10,648 bases of DNA, taken from Pseudomonadota bacterium. Lineage in GTDB: Bacteria > Pseudomonadota > Gammaproteobacteria > Burkholderiales > Rhodocyclaceae. The DNA is taken from positions 1 to 10,648 of the forward strand of contig JAJZPJ010000090.1 in the NCBI GenBank assembly GCA_021811225.1, in the 5' to 3' direction. The notes beneath the pieces were generated by a model that worked only from the letters and a program-made list of their open reading frames with translations, was not told the DNA's origin and ran no database searches. Within the stretch, counting starts at the first letter, position 1. Each line of letters starts with the position of its first letter. This document shows positions 1 through 6,809 of the stretch, one piece after another. The translations under genes were made by a program, and so were the position numbers.

Positions 1-17
1 CTTACATTCCGCACATC
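1..17 (+). repeat. Left terminal inverted repeat of the IS
   Basis: CTTACATTCCGCACATC is the exact reverse complement of 2220-2236 (17/17). Beyond the perfect part, further blocks match the other end at the same distance from the tip: CATTT at 26-30, AATTAT at 37-42 and GGG at 47-49. Confidence 0.93.
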
Positions 18-60
18 GGGGAAGCCATTTCCCACGAATTATGCCTGGGGGTGTTGTCAG

Positions 61-1782
61 CTACCCGATAGGCCGAAACGCCTGAGGCAGGATACCCAGG
101 AGACCGAGCACCTGGCGCTGGAGATCAGTGAGTTCGGCAGGAAAGACCTGAACAACGCGACCTTCCTGGACCAAGGTATGCCGCTCGGCGAGACTGAAGA
201 GCCGCAAGATCTGCTCGGTGGTAGGCCGACGGCACTGGCGCTGCTCCGGGTAGAGGGGGATTTCCTCGATCTGGTCTCGCGCCATGGCCTGGCGTAGTTC
301 GCGCTCGATGAGGGCCTGCACGAGGAGGGCGAGGAAGTAGAGGGTGAACAGGGCCTCGATGCGGCCCTCGTTGTGCAGATAGACTGGAGCGATCTCGTGC
401 ACGGTCTTGACCTGCTCGAAGCGCTTCTCGATAGTCGGTTGGCCCTTGTGGGCTTCAAGCACCTGGGTTGGTGTCAGGTGGTGGTCGTTGGTGAGCAGCG
501 GATACATGCCGTCGCTCTTCTCGTCGTAGGCAATGGCTGTCTTGTCGATGCTCCATTCGATGTCGAAGCGGCGGCGAGTAATCTTGCGGTAAGCTGTGTT
601 CGGCCCAGGCCGGCCGCGCCGGGTCTGCTTGAAGCGGTGCTCCTCGCGCACCACACGCTTCACCTTCAGGTAGCGGCCGACATAGTGCTGCTCAAGGATA
701 TCCTCGACCTGCTGGTCGATCTCCTTGGCGCCGCGCAGCCGAGCCCGAGCCCCGATGAGCCGCTGGTGCAGGGCTTCCAACTTCTCGACGGCGGCGCCGA
801 TGTTGCGCTGACGGCGGGCGCCGTGACGCAGCGTCAGCAAGGCGCTCCACACCCAGGTGATCGGCCACACCTCGATCGACGGCACGGCCGGCCTGAAGAC
901 GTACCAGCGATCACGCGGTCCGTCCTTGTGACGGGGATTGGGCCGATCCCAGACCGGTGCCCAGTCCGGCGTGTGGGTCTGGATCCACTGCCGAAACTGA
1001 GCATCCTCCTGGCGCGAGCGCGGCAGCACGGTGACGAAACGCCCGCCGGCGCGGTGGATGTGCTGCATGTTGTCGTACGAGCACAGCTTCGAATCTGCCA
1101 CGTAGAGGAAGTCAGCCCGGCCGGCGACGGTGCGCAGGGTGTTCCAGGTGTCGATATGGGTCACCGAATCGCTGGTATTGCCGGCAGCGCAGCGAAAGGC
1201 GACGGGAACCCCGTCGGCCGATACGGTCAGGATGAATAGCAACTGCTTCAGGTCGGGCCGGTGATCCTTGGAGTAGCCGTAGGTGATCGCCGGCGCGCTA
1301 CGCCCCCGGATCGGCTGGCCCTGGGCATTGCGGTATTGCCCGCAGAAGGAGATCGAGGTCGAGTCATTATGCAGCCGCTCGAAGCTCACCCCAAAGCGCT
1401 GCCCGATCGCCAGCACCACTTCGGTCAGTAAAGCCGCTCGGTCGGCATCGAACAGTCGGTCGAGGGCCCGGCCGATGCGGTCGTCGGACAGATGCGCCAT
1501 CTGCTCAGCGTTGAGTCCGAACAGCCCGGCGGCGAATCCGTGCGCAGTTTCCTGCTGGCGGTAGAGCGGCTCGTGCTCGACGATGATCGAGCGTAGCAGT
1601 ACGCCCAGGGCCCGGGCGTGGGCCACGGCACAGCGCCGGTCGGTGGTGGGAACGTACTTGTCGAGGAGATCCTCCAGACCCATACGCTGCAGGAAGTGGT
1701 TGACCAGGGGCAAGGGACCCAGGCGCTCGCTGTGTAGGGTGAAGCGAGAGTGGTGTGTCGAAAGGGCTTGCGTCCCATTCAT
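61..1782 (-). CDS. IS1634-like DDE transposase
   Basis: This 573-aa protein catalyses cut-and-join movement of the surrounding insertion sequence. The N-terminal region (about residues 18-110), with the LGPLPLVNHFLQRMGLEDLL stretch, resembles the DUF4277-type helical domain found at the front of IS1634 transposases. The likely catalytic acidic residues are D140 in HNDSTS, D230 in VADSKL and E452 in IEKRFEQVK. Between the last two lies the long insertion, partly helical and charged (about 320-400), seen in this group. The length is close to normal and the frame is unbroken. The ATG at 1782 lies only a few bases after the expected transcription start of the promoter at 1792-1820, so the mRNA would be almost leaderless. 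M34 is a less likely internal start. The residue assignments come from motif reading, not an alignment. Confidence 0.9.
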   Translation of the reverse strand: MNGTQALSTHHSRFTLHSERLGPLPLVNHFLQRMGLEDLLDKYVPTTDRRCAVAHARALGVLLRSIIVEHEPLYRQQETAHGFAAGLFGLNAEQMAHLSDDRIGRALDRLFDADRAALLTEVVLAIGQRFGVSFERLHNDSTSISFCGQYRNAQGQPIRGRSAPAITYGYSKDHRPDLKQLLFILTVSADGVPVAFRCAAGNTSDSVTHIDTWNTLRTVAGRADFLYVADSKLCSYDNMQHIHRAGGRFVTVLPRSRQEDAQFRQWIQTHTPDWAPVWDRPNPRHKDGPRDRWYVFRPAVPSIEVWPITWVWSALLTLRHGARRQRNIGAAVEKLEALHQRLIGARARLRGAKEIDQQVEDILEQHYVGRYLKVKRVVREEHRFKQTRRGRPGPNTAYRKITRRRFDIEWSIDKTAIAYDEKSDGMYPLLTNDHHLTPTQVLEAHKGQPTIEKRFEQVKTVHEIAPVYLHNEGRIEALFTLYFLALLVQALIERELRQAMARDQIEEIPLYPEQRQCRRPTTEQILRLFSLAERHTLVQEGRVVQVFPAELTDLQRQVLGLLGILPQAFRPIG

Positions 1783-1791
1783 CCTGTCGCT

Positions 1792-1820
1792 ATTATTGGC
1801 GGAAGCTCATTACTTGTCAA
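1792..1820 (-). promoter_or_regulatory. Sigma70-type promoter for the transposase
   Basis: On the minus strand a perfect -35 box TTGACA (1815-1820) is followed after exactly 17 bp by AATAAT (1792-1797), one mismatch from TATAAT. It points at the transposase start at 1782. The predicted transcription start (about 1785) leaves a leader of only a few bases. The accessory gene starts on the other strand just beyond it, so this 43-bp gap serves both genes. Strength is inferred from the consensus match only. Confidence 0.7.
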
Positions 1821-1825
1821 GTGCC

Positions 1826-2179
1826 ATGCCGCCACGCCGACCGGAAACCGTCATCAAGCAAGCCCGCAGTCGCATCGCCCGCATCCGCGACACGCTGGGC
1901 AGCGTGGACTACCTGTGCTCAGGCACACTGCTGGAGCGCATGAAGTTATGCGGCAAGCCCGGCTGTCGCTGCGCCGAGGATCCGGCTGCGCGCCATGGGC
2001 CGTACTACGAGTGGGGACACATGATCGGCGGCAAGCTCGTCCATCGGACGGTCTCGCCCGAACAGGCGGCTATCCTGCGCCTGGCCATCGCCAACTACCG
2101 CAAGGTCAAGAAGTTGCTCCTAACCTGGGAGGCCGAAACCGAACGCCTGCTCGACGCCGAAGCACCGCGCCAGAAATGA
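1826..2179 (+). CDS. IS-borne DUF6788-like accessory protein
   Basis: This is a small basic 117-aa protein of unknown function inside the IS, divergent from the transposase. It has a basic N-terminus (residues 1-25), a central cysteine cluster C42-x4-C47-x-C49 in a CGKPGCRC stretch preceded by C31, then a HGPYYEW segment (57-63), and a C-terminal helical region rich in Lys and Glu (about 78-112). From memory this matches the DUF6788 type of protein often found beside transposases. The cysteines could bind a metal or nucleic acid, which is inference. The ATG at 1826 lacks a Shine-Dalgarno. An in-frame TTG at 1814 sits 8 nt after GGAAG and could be the true start, adding four residues. The position within the terminal repeats shows that it moves with the IS. 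Confidence 0.75.
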   Translation: MPPRRPETVIKQARSRIARIRDTLGSVDYLCSGTLLERMKLCGKPGCRCAEDPAARHGPYYEWGHMIGGKLVHRTVSPEQAAILRLAIANYRKVKKLLLTWEAETERLLDAEAPRQK

Positions 2180-2219
2180 CCTTGGCACCCTGCGATAATT
2201 GCGATCAAATGCGTCTGAA

Positions 2220-2236
2220 GATGTGCGGAATGTAAG
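2220..2236 (-). repeat. Right terminal inverted repeat of the IS
   Basis: GATGTGCGGAATGTAAG is the exact reverse complement of 1-17. The inner blocks mirrored from the left end fall at 2207-2211, 2195-2200 and 2188-2190. The repeat marks the right boundary of the element. Confidence 0.93.
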
Positions 2237-2240
2237 GCCG

Positions 2241-2468
2241 TCAGCCGCGCAAGCGGTCGAGTCTTTCCATGATTCGCTGTCGGCAGGCGATGCCCTCGGG
2301 CGTCAGCGGCTCTTGAGGGAACGGCGACGGTGGGAGCGGCAGGCCGGCGGCGAGGGCGGCGAGCCGCGCTTCAATCAAGCGTCGCGCGCTGCCCTCTTCG
2401 GCTCGCGGTGCTGGCCGGGCAGCAGCAGCGGCCTCCAGGACCGCCAGGCGGGGGCGTAAGCGCGTCAT
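2241..2468 (-). CDS. Tiny phage protein, fourth of a tandem set
   Basis: This 75-aa protein is Ala/Arg/Leu-rich and of unknown function. It begins MTRLRPRLAVLE, a diverged form of the M-x-x-L-D-R-R-L-x-x-L-E start shared with the three genes before it. The rest is predicted helical, interrupted by a Pro-rich patch (about 49-58), and ends MERLDRLRG. The ATG follows GGAG at 8-nt spacing and overlaps the upstream stop as ATGA, which suggests coupled translation. The IS begins 4 bp beyond its stop codon, so any phage genes that followed have been separated from it or lost. Confidence 0.6.
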   Translation of the reverse strand: MTRLRPRLAVLEAAAAARPAPRAEEGSARRLIEARLAALAAGLPLPPSPFPQEPLTPEGIACRQRIMERLDRLRG

Positions 2469-2692
2469 AGCGGCGTCTCCGTGCCTCGGTATGGAATGGC
2501 ATCCAGAATCGCCAGCAGGCGGTCGTGGGTCTCGCTCGATGGCGTGGTGGGTGCGGGTGCCGGGTCATAATCGCCGGCCTCGATGCGGTCGAGGATAGCT
2601 TCCACGGCAGCGCGGGCGGCGGCGGCAGTGTCAGCAGGCGCGAGGGCGGCAGCAGCTTCGAGCCGGTCAAGGCGGCGGTCAATCGTGCGCAT
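2465..2692 (-). CDS. Tiny phage protein, third of a tandem set
   Basis: This is a 75-aa protein of unknown function. It starts MRTIDRRLDRLEAAAAL, the shared amphipathic start motif, then has an Ala-rich helix (about 21-38), a Pro/Thr-rich linker (44-53) and a short C-terminal helix. The ATG at 2692 has GGAGG 9 nt upstream. It overlaps the upstream gene by 14 nt, with that gene's TGA lying inside its own codons 4-5. Acidic and small, it could be a coiled-coil adaptor or a structural small protein, but nothing shows which. Confidence 0.6.
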   Translation of the reverse strand: MRTIDRRLDRLEAAAALAPADTAAAARAAVEAILDRIEAGDYDPAPAPTTPSSETHDRLLAILDAIPYRGTETPL

Positions 2693-2897
2693 GGTGGTGT
2701 GCCTCCGTGATTGAAATGAGCCAAGAGCGTTCCGATTCGCTCAGCAGGTCAGCGTCGCCGTCAGTCCTCGTCGATATGCCCTCAAGTCGCTCAAGTTCGT
2801 CATCAGTCAGCGCCCGCAGAAAGGCGTCGGCGGCTCTCTGGTCGGCGGGCGGTGCGGTCGATTCGAGAGCCGACAAACGGCGGTCAAGGCTTTTCAT
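2679..2897 (-). CDS. Tiny phage protein, second of a tandem set
   Basis: This is a 72-aa protein of unknown function. I chose the start at 2897, giving MKSLDRRLSALEST, because it lines up with the start motif of the neighbours; an ATG nine codons upstream is also open. An acidic helical segment with LTDDELERLEGI (about 30-41) follows, and the C-terminus is His-rich (HHHAHD). The Shine-Dalgarno is weak (GGA), so translation probably depends on ribosomes arriving from the upstream gene, which it overlaps by 14 nt. The LTDDELERLE stretch resembles MTDAELIAII in the preceding gene product, supporting common descent. Confidence 0.6.
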   Translation of the reverse strand: MKSLDRRLSALESTAPPADQRAADAFLRALTDDELERLEGISTRTDGDADLLSESERSWLISITEAHHHAHD

Positions 2898-3063
2898 GAT
2901 GGTCATCCAGGCGAATGCCGGCAATATCCGCCAGTTCGGCGTCGCTCAGTTCGGAGCGGCCCGGCGCGATGATGGCTATCAGCTCGGCGTCGGTCATGTC
3001 TCGAACGTCCTTCCCTCGTCCGGTGATTTCCAGCGCGCACAGCCTGCGGTCAAGGTTTCGCAT
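2884..3063 (-). CDS. Tiny phage protein, first of a tandem set
   Basis: This is a 59-aa protein of unknown function starting MRNLDRRLCALEI. It is followed by two short repeated acidic helices, MTDAELIAII (about 23-32) and LSDAELADIAGI (about 39-50). The ATG at 3063 has GGAGG at 6-nt spacing. It overlaps the DUF5681-like gene upstream by 14 nt, and the same 14-nt overlap recurs at its own 3' end with the next gene. The C-terminus HEKP mirrors HAKP of the upstream protein because both are read from the start region of the following gene. Confidence 0.62.
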   Translation of the reverse strand: MRNLDRRLCALEITGRGKDVRDMTDAELIAIIAPGRSELSDAELADIAGIRLDDHHEKP

Positions 3064-3487
3064 GGCTGGCCTCCAGGGCGGCGATGCGGGCCTCAAGCTC
3101 GGCGGTCTCGATGGCCTTACGTCGAGCCTCTACGATTCCGGCCAGTGCCGTGGCCTCGCCGGGCAGGATGTCGCCGACCGCGACGGCCTCCAGAATCGCC
3201 GCCTGAGCCTCAACGATGCCGGCGGCAGAGATGGTGTTCGGCAGAGCCAGGGTTATGGGGCGTTCCTTCGCTGGTGGCGCGAGCCGGTCGAGAATGAACC
3301 GGGCCGCCGTCATGTCTCCGCCCTTGGCGGCCTTGATTACGGCCTCGGTGATTTCCTTCGCGCCGGACTCCATGAGCTTCAAAACCATCGCCGTGGCCTT
3401 GTTCCGCGCTCCGGCTGGCTTGCCTCGTGGATTGCCGGACGTGCCAGGCTTCCAGGCGGTGCGCGGCAGTTTCGTCGCCTTATTCAT
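3050..3487 (-). CDS. DUF5681-like phage protein
   Basis: This 145-aa protein has the hallmark start of DUF5681: a basic segment with KPGTSGNPRG (residues 13-22) followed by ARNKAT, then a helical region ending GDMTAARFILDRLAPPAKERPITL-like (57-80). The second half is Ala/Glu-rich and ends in a likely coiled coil (about 116-140). Members usually lie beside phage terminase genes and are sometimes viewed as small-terminase-like DNA-binding proteins; that role is inference here, since no large terminase is in view. The start at 3487 was chosen because the domain begins there and its ATG overlaps the upstream stop (ATGAATAA, 8 nt). An upstream extension in the same frame looks non-coding. Confidence 0.8.
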   Translation of the reverse strand: MNKATKLPRTAWKPGTSGNPRGKPAGARNKATAMVLKLMESGAKEITEAVIKAAKGGDMTAARFILDRLAPPAKERPITLALPNTISAAGIVEAQAAILEAVAVGDILPGEATALAGIVEARRKAIETAELEARIAALEASHAKP

Positions 3488-3698
3488 CTCGGACCGCCAT
3501 GAGCGAGCCGCGCTTGTCGAGCCAGACAGAAAACCCGGCAGGCAGGCCAGCGGTGCGCGACTCGGCAATCTCTGCCGGCGTGGCAGCGCGGCCACCGTGG
3601 ACCTTCTGAAACAGCGCGAAGTCCATTCGCGGATTGTCGGCAATTTGCCCGGCCTTCAGGCGGCCATCGGGCATCTGGTTCAGATAGGTCGATTTCAT
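3480..3698 (-). CDS. Small hypothetical phage protein
   Basis: This is a 72-aa protein that I do not recognise. It starts MKSTYLNQMPDGRLKAGQIADNP and ends in a charged tail. The Ala/Thr-Pro middle (AATPAEIAES, about 38-47) looks like the cap of a helix. The ATG follows GGAGG at 10-nt spacing, a clear ribosome site. It lies 54 bp after the tape measure gene and overlaps the DUF5681-like gene by 8 nt, so the two are probably translated together. No membrane segment or signal peptide is evident. Confidence 0.62.
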   Translation of the reverse strand: MKSTYLNQMPDGRLKAGQIADNPRMDFALFQKVHGGRAATPAEIAESRTAGLPAGFSVWLDKRGSLMAVRDE

Positions 3699-3752
3699 TT
3701 CGTGTTTCCTCCAGGGGTGTGAAAGGGATGTGTTAAAGCAGGCTGGGCTGCA

Positions 3753-5819
3753 TCAGAAGCCCCCGCCCAGTGCAACAGGTGCGAGGCCCATGTTCCAGTC
3801 GAAGCCGGTCGCGCCGGCGAATGGGCGGCTGGCTTCGTGGGCTTGGTGCTCGGTCACCGCTTCACCGACCTTGCGGCCATCGAGATTGATCTGGGTGTGC
3901 ACCTGGATGGTCTGCTGCGTCTGAGTCGGAGGAATAACCGACAATGCTTCCTTCGCCAGGCGCTTGTTCGCTTCTGCCTGCGTCTCGCCGTGAAGCGTGA
4001 ATATGCCGCCCCAGTTGAAAGACCCATCGGCGTGGTGCAGGCGGTCGTAGTAGAGGCCGCCCAGCGTTGTCGGCTTGCCGCCGTTCTCCTCTGTCAGGTG
4101 TTTGTCGATCAAGTAGTTGATGCCGGTGCCCACGGCCACGCCCCCGAGGAGGGCCATCGCATAGGGATTGGTCATTATGTATTTCGCCATCCCGAGGATG
4201 CCCTTCGTGAGCGGGGCGAATACCTTGCTGCCCACCATGTCGACCGCCAGCTTCGCACCAGTCCATGTCTTGCCGAGGATCGCCGCGGTGCCTATGGCGG
4301 CCCCGATGTCCAGGGCGCCACCGATCAACGGGTGCTTCTTCGTGTAGTCGGCCGTCCAGCCGAAGAAGGTGCCGGCTTTGTCGAGTGCAGCGTTGGCCGG
4401 CCCCATGAAGGTGCCCGTCGCGTTCATCAGCGTCATGTTCGCGTTGGCGATGGTCTGATCGGCTTGGCCGATGGTACTGAGCGTTTTGATGGCGGCCGCA
4501 ATGTCGATCGGCGCTTGGGCCTGATTGGTGAGCGCACGCAGGGCCGACAGGTTATTGAGCACCTGCGGCTCGGAGAACAGGGAGCCGGCGCGCTGGCCTT
4601 GCACGCCGAAGGCCTGCCGGAGGGCTGCGTTGAACTTCAAGGCATCCATGTGCTCGCGGGCACCGGCCAGGATGGCAACCTCGGACATCAGGTTAAATTG
4701 ACCGTTCTTGTAGAACTGGGATTTTCCGTTCTTGTACAAGCCCAAGTTCTCCAGCGCCTCGTTCTGCAGCTTGTTCTTGAACAGGCCGCTCCCCAATGTG
4801 TTCGGCAGCGCGTTCATAGCCATCGCGTTGAGCCAAGTGCCCGACTTGGTGTTGAGAATGCCCGCCTGCATCATCGTGGCAATCATCATCATCACGTCGC
4901 TGGAGTTTGCCCCGGCAGCGTGCAGCGCCGGCAGAGCGTAGCTCGCTGCGCGCGCGATCTGGTTCAGGCTCGCATGCGTCGTCAGGGATGCCTGCATCAT
5001 CGACTCGAAGAGGGGCGCGGCGGCCTGCGGCGAGTACGCTCCAGCCTGATGGGCGAGCCCGATAAATGCCTGCATGGCTTCCGGCAGGGGAATGCCTTTC
5101 AGCTTCGCCTCGACGGCTGCATAGGGCATCGCCGTATCGGTCATGACACGCTGCTGATCCGGAGAGAGCGTGCGCAGCAGTCGGGAAGATTCGAGCATGG
5201 CCGCGCCGAATGGGGCAACCTTGCCGCCGGTGGCGAAGGCGAATTTCCGGGCATAAGCGAATTCCTGCTTCCGCAGTTCGTCGGCCGTCTTGATCCACAG
5301 CGGGATCGCGATCTGCGACGTCGCAGCTGCCTTGATGTTCGTGTCTTGCAGCCGGGCATTCTCATAGAGGCCGTACGCGATAGAGATGCCCGTCGCGGCC
5401 GCCGCATTCTTGCCGAAGTCGCCACCACCGCGGCTGCCCTCAGTTGCGCGGCTGCCGCCGCCGGTGCCGGGGATGGATGGCGCGCCGGCGCCGGGGATTT
5501 TCCCCAGGCCAAGACTGGCGGCCTTGGCTGCGCCGAGGTTTCTGGCGACATCCGCGCTGCTCGCCGCCATCGTGTCCAGCACGTAGCTGGCCCGCGTGAG
5601 GCCGGAAGCGCTATCGCCCAGCGCTGTGGCGCCGGCCGCTGCCTTCTCGAGGTTGCGGCCGATGGTGAGTCCCATTCGTGAGACGGCTCGGACGTTCGAT
5701 GCGAATTCAAGCATCCCGGTGTTCGCCCGGTCGAGGTTGGCGACGATGCGCAGCAGGCCGGATGAAACCCCGTCCTCAAGTTTGGCCGCCACGGAGACGG
5801 CATAGGCTTCGATGGCCAT
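3753..5819 (-). CDS. Phage tail tape measure protein
   Basis: This 688-aa protein sets tail length in siphophage-type and myophage-type tails and is threaded through the tail tube. It has a helical N-terminal region (about 1-105), a Gly/Ser/Pro-rich linker (106-136), a long Ala-rich helical middle, hydrophobic stretches near 485-515 and 545-575 that fit the usual membrane-active segment, and a C-terminal part with TIQVHTQINLDGRKVGEAV, a pattern common at the ends of tape measure proteins. It lies directly after chaperones with a frameshift signal and a gp10-like gene, the expected neighbourhood. It is at the small end for the family. By the usual rule of about 0.15 nm per residue, the tail would be about 100 nm (inference). 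The ATG has GGAG 9 nt upstream. No tail-tip genes follow it, unlike in intact phages. Confidence 0.88.
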   Translation of the reverse strand: MAIEAYAVSVAAKLEDGVSSGLLRIVANLDRANTGMLEFASNVRAVSRMGLTIGRNLEKAAAGATALGDSASGLTRASYVLDTMAASSADVARNLGAAKAASLGLGKIPGAGAPSIPGTGGGSRATEGSRGGGDFGKNAAAATGISIAYGLYENARLQDTNIKAAATSQIAIPLWIKTADELRKQEFAYARKFAFATGGKVAPFGAAMLESSRLLRTLSPDQQRVMTDTAMPYAAVEAKLKGIPLPEAMQAFIGLAHQAGAYSPQAAAPLFESMMQASLTTHASLNQIARAASYALPALHAAGANSSDVMMMIATMMQAGILNTKSGTWLNAMAMNALPNTLGSGLFKNKLQNEALENLGLYKNGKSQFYKNGQFNLMSEVAILAGAREHMDALKFNAALRQAFGVQGQRAGSLFSEPQVLNNLSALRALTNQAQAPIDIAAAIKTLSTIGQADQTIANANMTLMNATGTFMGPANAALDKAGTFFGWTADYTKKHPLIGGALDIGAAIGTAAILGKTWTGAKLAVDMVGSKVFAPLTKGILGMAKYIMTNPYAMALLGGVAVGTGINYLIDKHLTEENGGKPTTLGGLYYDRLHHADGSFNWGGIFTLHGETQAEANKRLAKEALSVIPPTQTQQTIQVHTQINLDGRKVGEAVTEHQAHEASRPFAGATGFDWNMGLAPVALGGGF

Positions 5820-5821
5820 GG

Positions 5822-6274
5822 CTATTTGCTCCCTGCGATGGTGAGTTCGACGGCGGACCCCAGCGCCGTGACAACGGCGGGGGCTGATTCGAAGAGCGAG
5901 GAACTCAGGAAGGGGCGCGGTGGGATGTGCGCCGTTCCGAGTCCCTGGTATTCGGCGATCGGCGACGCCGAGCCGACGATGAAGCCGGCCGGCGTTGCTT
6001 CCGACTTGATGCTGTCGCGCAGCTCGCCGGTGCGCAGCAGAGGATCGTTCTCGCTGAACCCCTGCCGCACGCGGTCAGCCTTCGTCGCGTCCTTCAGCTC
6101 GGCCCACTTCGGGAACGGGCCAGCGGCTTCCTGGTAGTGCCCGATCTTGGCTTTCGCGCCTTCGCGCACCAGCTCGGCGCCGGTTTCGGCCACCTCAAGG
6201 AAGGTCGCCGGCATTTCCTCGATGCTCCGCGTCAGGGCTCTCGCTAGTGCTCCAAACGATTGGTACGTCTTCAT
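5822..6274 (-). CDS. HK97 gp10-like tail completion/minor tail protein
   Basis: This 150-aa protein probably helps join or complete the tail. Features typical of the gp10-like/tail-morphogenesis group are an N-terminal helix (about 5-45), a FPKWAELKDATKADR segment (54-68), LLRTGELRDSI (79-89), and a C-terminal HIPPRPFL (116-123) followed by a helix. The start at 6274 was preferred over an ATG five codons upstream because GGGAGA sits just before it and because ATGA overlaps the stop of the frameshifted chaperone. Its position between the chaperones and the tape measure gene is unusual, since such genes commonly precede the major tail gene. It ends 2 bp before the tape measure start. Confidence 0.82.
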   Translation of the reverse strand: MKTYQSFGALARALTRSIEEMPATFLEVAETGAELVREGAKAKIGHYQEAAGPFPKWAELKDATKADRVRQGFSENDPLLRTGELRDSIKSEATPAGFIVGSASPIAEYQGLGTAHIPPRPFLSSSLFESAPAVVTALGSAVELTIAGSK

Positions 6275-6809
6275 TTCGGCTTCTCCCATTCCATTGCGGA
6301 CCAGTTGAACTTGCCGCCCTCCTGTTGCCCGAGGATGACGCAGAATGCCAACGATTCATGCGGCAGGAGGTCTATCGCAACCTCCCACGGCACTCCGCGC
6401 TTGGCGAGGAATAGCACCTGAGACAAGCGCGGGTCTTGAGCTACTTTTTTGCCCGGGTCACCTCCTGTTCGTCGCTACTGAAGTGCTGCGCGACCCCCGC
6501 ATTCAGCGCCAGCAAGCCGGGATCATCCAGGCGCTGGATTAGCGCTTCGACTTGCAGCTTGGTGCTCGGCTGCGAGACAGGCTCGCCGTCGATCTCGGAA
6601 ACGTAGATCAGCGGTATGCACATGCTCAGATACACGCGGTTCTCGGCGCTCGGACCCAGGGCATCGACCAGCCGATACTGCGCCAGGGCGTTGGGGCGCT
6701 TGAGCCGCAGGACGCGCCCGCGGCTATCGGTGACGGTCGGATTCTCGTTGGCCGGCTGGCTCTCGCCGGCAGGTTGCTCTGCATTCTGTTTCACGGTGAT
6801 GGTGGTCAT
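6271..6809 (-). CDS. Tail assembly chaperone, -1 frameshift fusion (G-T type)
   Basis: The fusion joins bases 6809-6444 to 6444-6271 and reads base 6444 twice, giving 179 aa: the 122 residues of the short form plus 57 more. The extension has no start codon of its own near the junction and stays open until TGA at 6271. It reads as a real domain: LFLAKRGVPWEVAIDLLPHE, then a Leu/Ile-rich helix, then GGKFNWSAMEWE near the end, much like the T part of phage G-T chaperones. In lambda, G and GT wrap and fold the tape measure protein, which is encoded just downstream here. The TGA overlaps the next gene's ATG, as expected if ribosomes use this frame. Confidence 0.85.
6395..6466 (-). promoter_or_regulatory. 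Programmed -1 ribosomal frameshift cassette
   Basis: In 5'->3' order on the minus strand: an internal Shine-Dalgarno AGGAGGTGA (6458-6466), with the AGGAGG core ending 10 nt before the heptamer; the slippery heptamer A AAA AAG (6444-6450) in the correct zero frame; the TAG stop (6441-6443); an 11-nt spacer; and a perfect 9-bp GC-rich stem CCGCGCTTG (6424-6432) with CAAGCGCGG (6395-6403), closing a 20-nt loop. These are the same parts and nearly the same spacings as the E. coli dnaX frameshift signal. The frame entered is open and encodes the chaperone extension. Confidence 0.9.
6441..6809 (-). CDS. Tail assembly chaperone, short form (G type)
   Basis: This is the 122-aa zero-frame product. 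It has an acidic, Gln/Asn-rich N-terminus (1-25), then RGRVLRLKRPNALAQYRLVDALG (30-52), a hydrophobic CIPLIYVSEIDG segment (64-75) and a C-terminal helix with LIQRLDDPGLLALN. This layout is that of phage tail assembly chaperones. It ends RAKK followed at once by TAG, and the AAA AAG of KK is the slippery site. The ATG at 6809 overlaps the upstream stop as ATGA and has GGAG 6 nt upstream. The short form is expected in excess over the fusion. Confidence 0.84.
   Translation of the reverse strand: MTTITVKQNAEQPAGESQPANENPTVTDSRGRVLRLKRPNALAQYRLVDALGPSAENRVYLSMCIPLIYVSEIDGEPVSQPSTKLQVEALIQRLDDPGLLALNAGVAQHFSSDEQEVTRAKK

Larger units (their letters stand above)
1..2236. mobile_element. Complete IS1634-like insertion sequence with two divergent genes
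   Basis: The ends are defined by a perfect 17-bp inverted repeat at 1-17 and 2220-2236. Between them lie a 573-aa DDE transposase on the minus strand and a 117-aa accessory protein on the plus strand, with no phage-like gene inside. The family call rests on the transposase layout, with a long insertion between the second Asp and the final Glu, and on the small divergent partner gene. The left tip is the first base of the window, so the left flank and any target-site duplication cannot be seen. The right tip lies 4 bp before the stop codon of the neighbouring phage gene, so the insertion left that reading frame intact. Both genes are unbroken, so the copy may still be active. Confidence 0.88.

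Noticed and set aside
373..1239. Open 288-codon frame on the plus strand opposite the transposase
   Set aside because: Shadow of the transposase codons; its product shows no known motif and has no supporting start signal.
3488..3643. N-terminal extension of the DUF5681-like protein
   Set aside because: The extra 52 residues are Arg/Ser/Pro-rich, overlap a well-supported small gene in another frame, and precede the usual start of the domain.
3745..3765. GGGCT/AGCCC hairpin at the end of the tape measure gene as a terminator
   Set aside because: Only 5 bp with an 8-nt loop and no following T-run, and the operon continues closely downstream.
3837..5681. Open 614-codon frame on the plus strand opposite the tape measure gene
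   Set aside because: It mirrors the GC-rich tape measure gene. Its product is Arg/Gly/His-rich with no domain, while the minus frame has clear tape measure features and a ribosome site.
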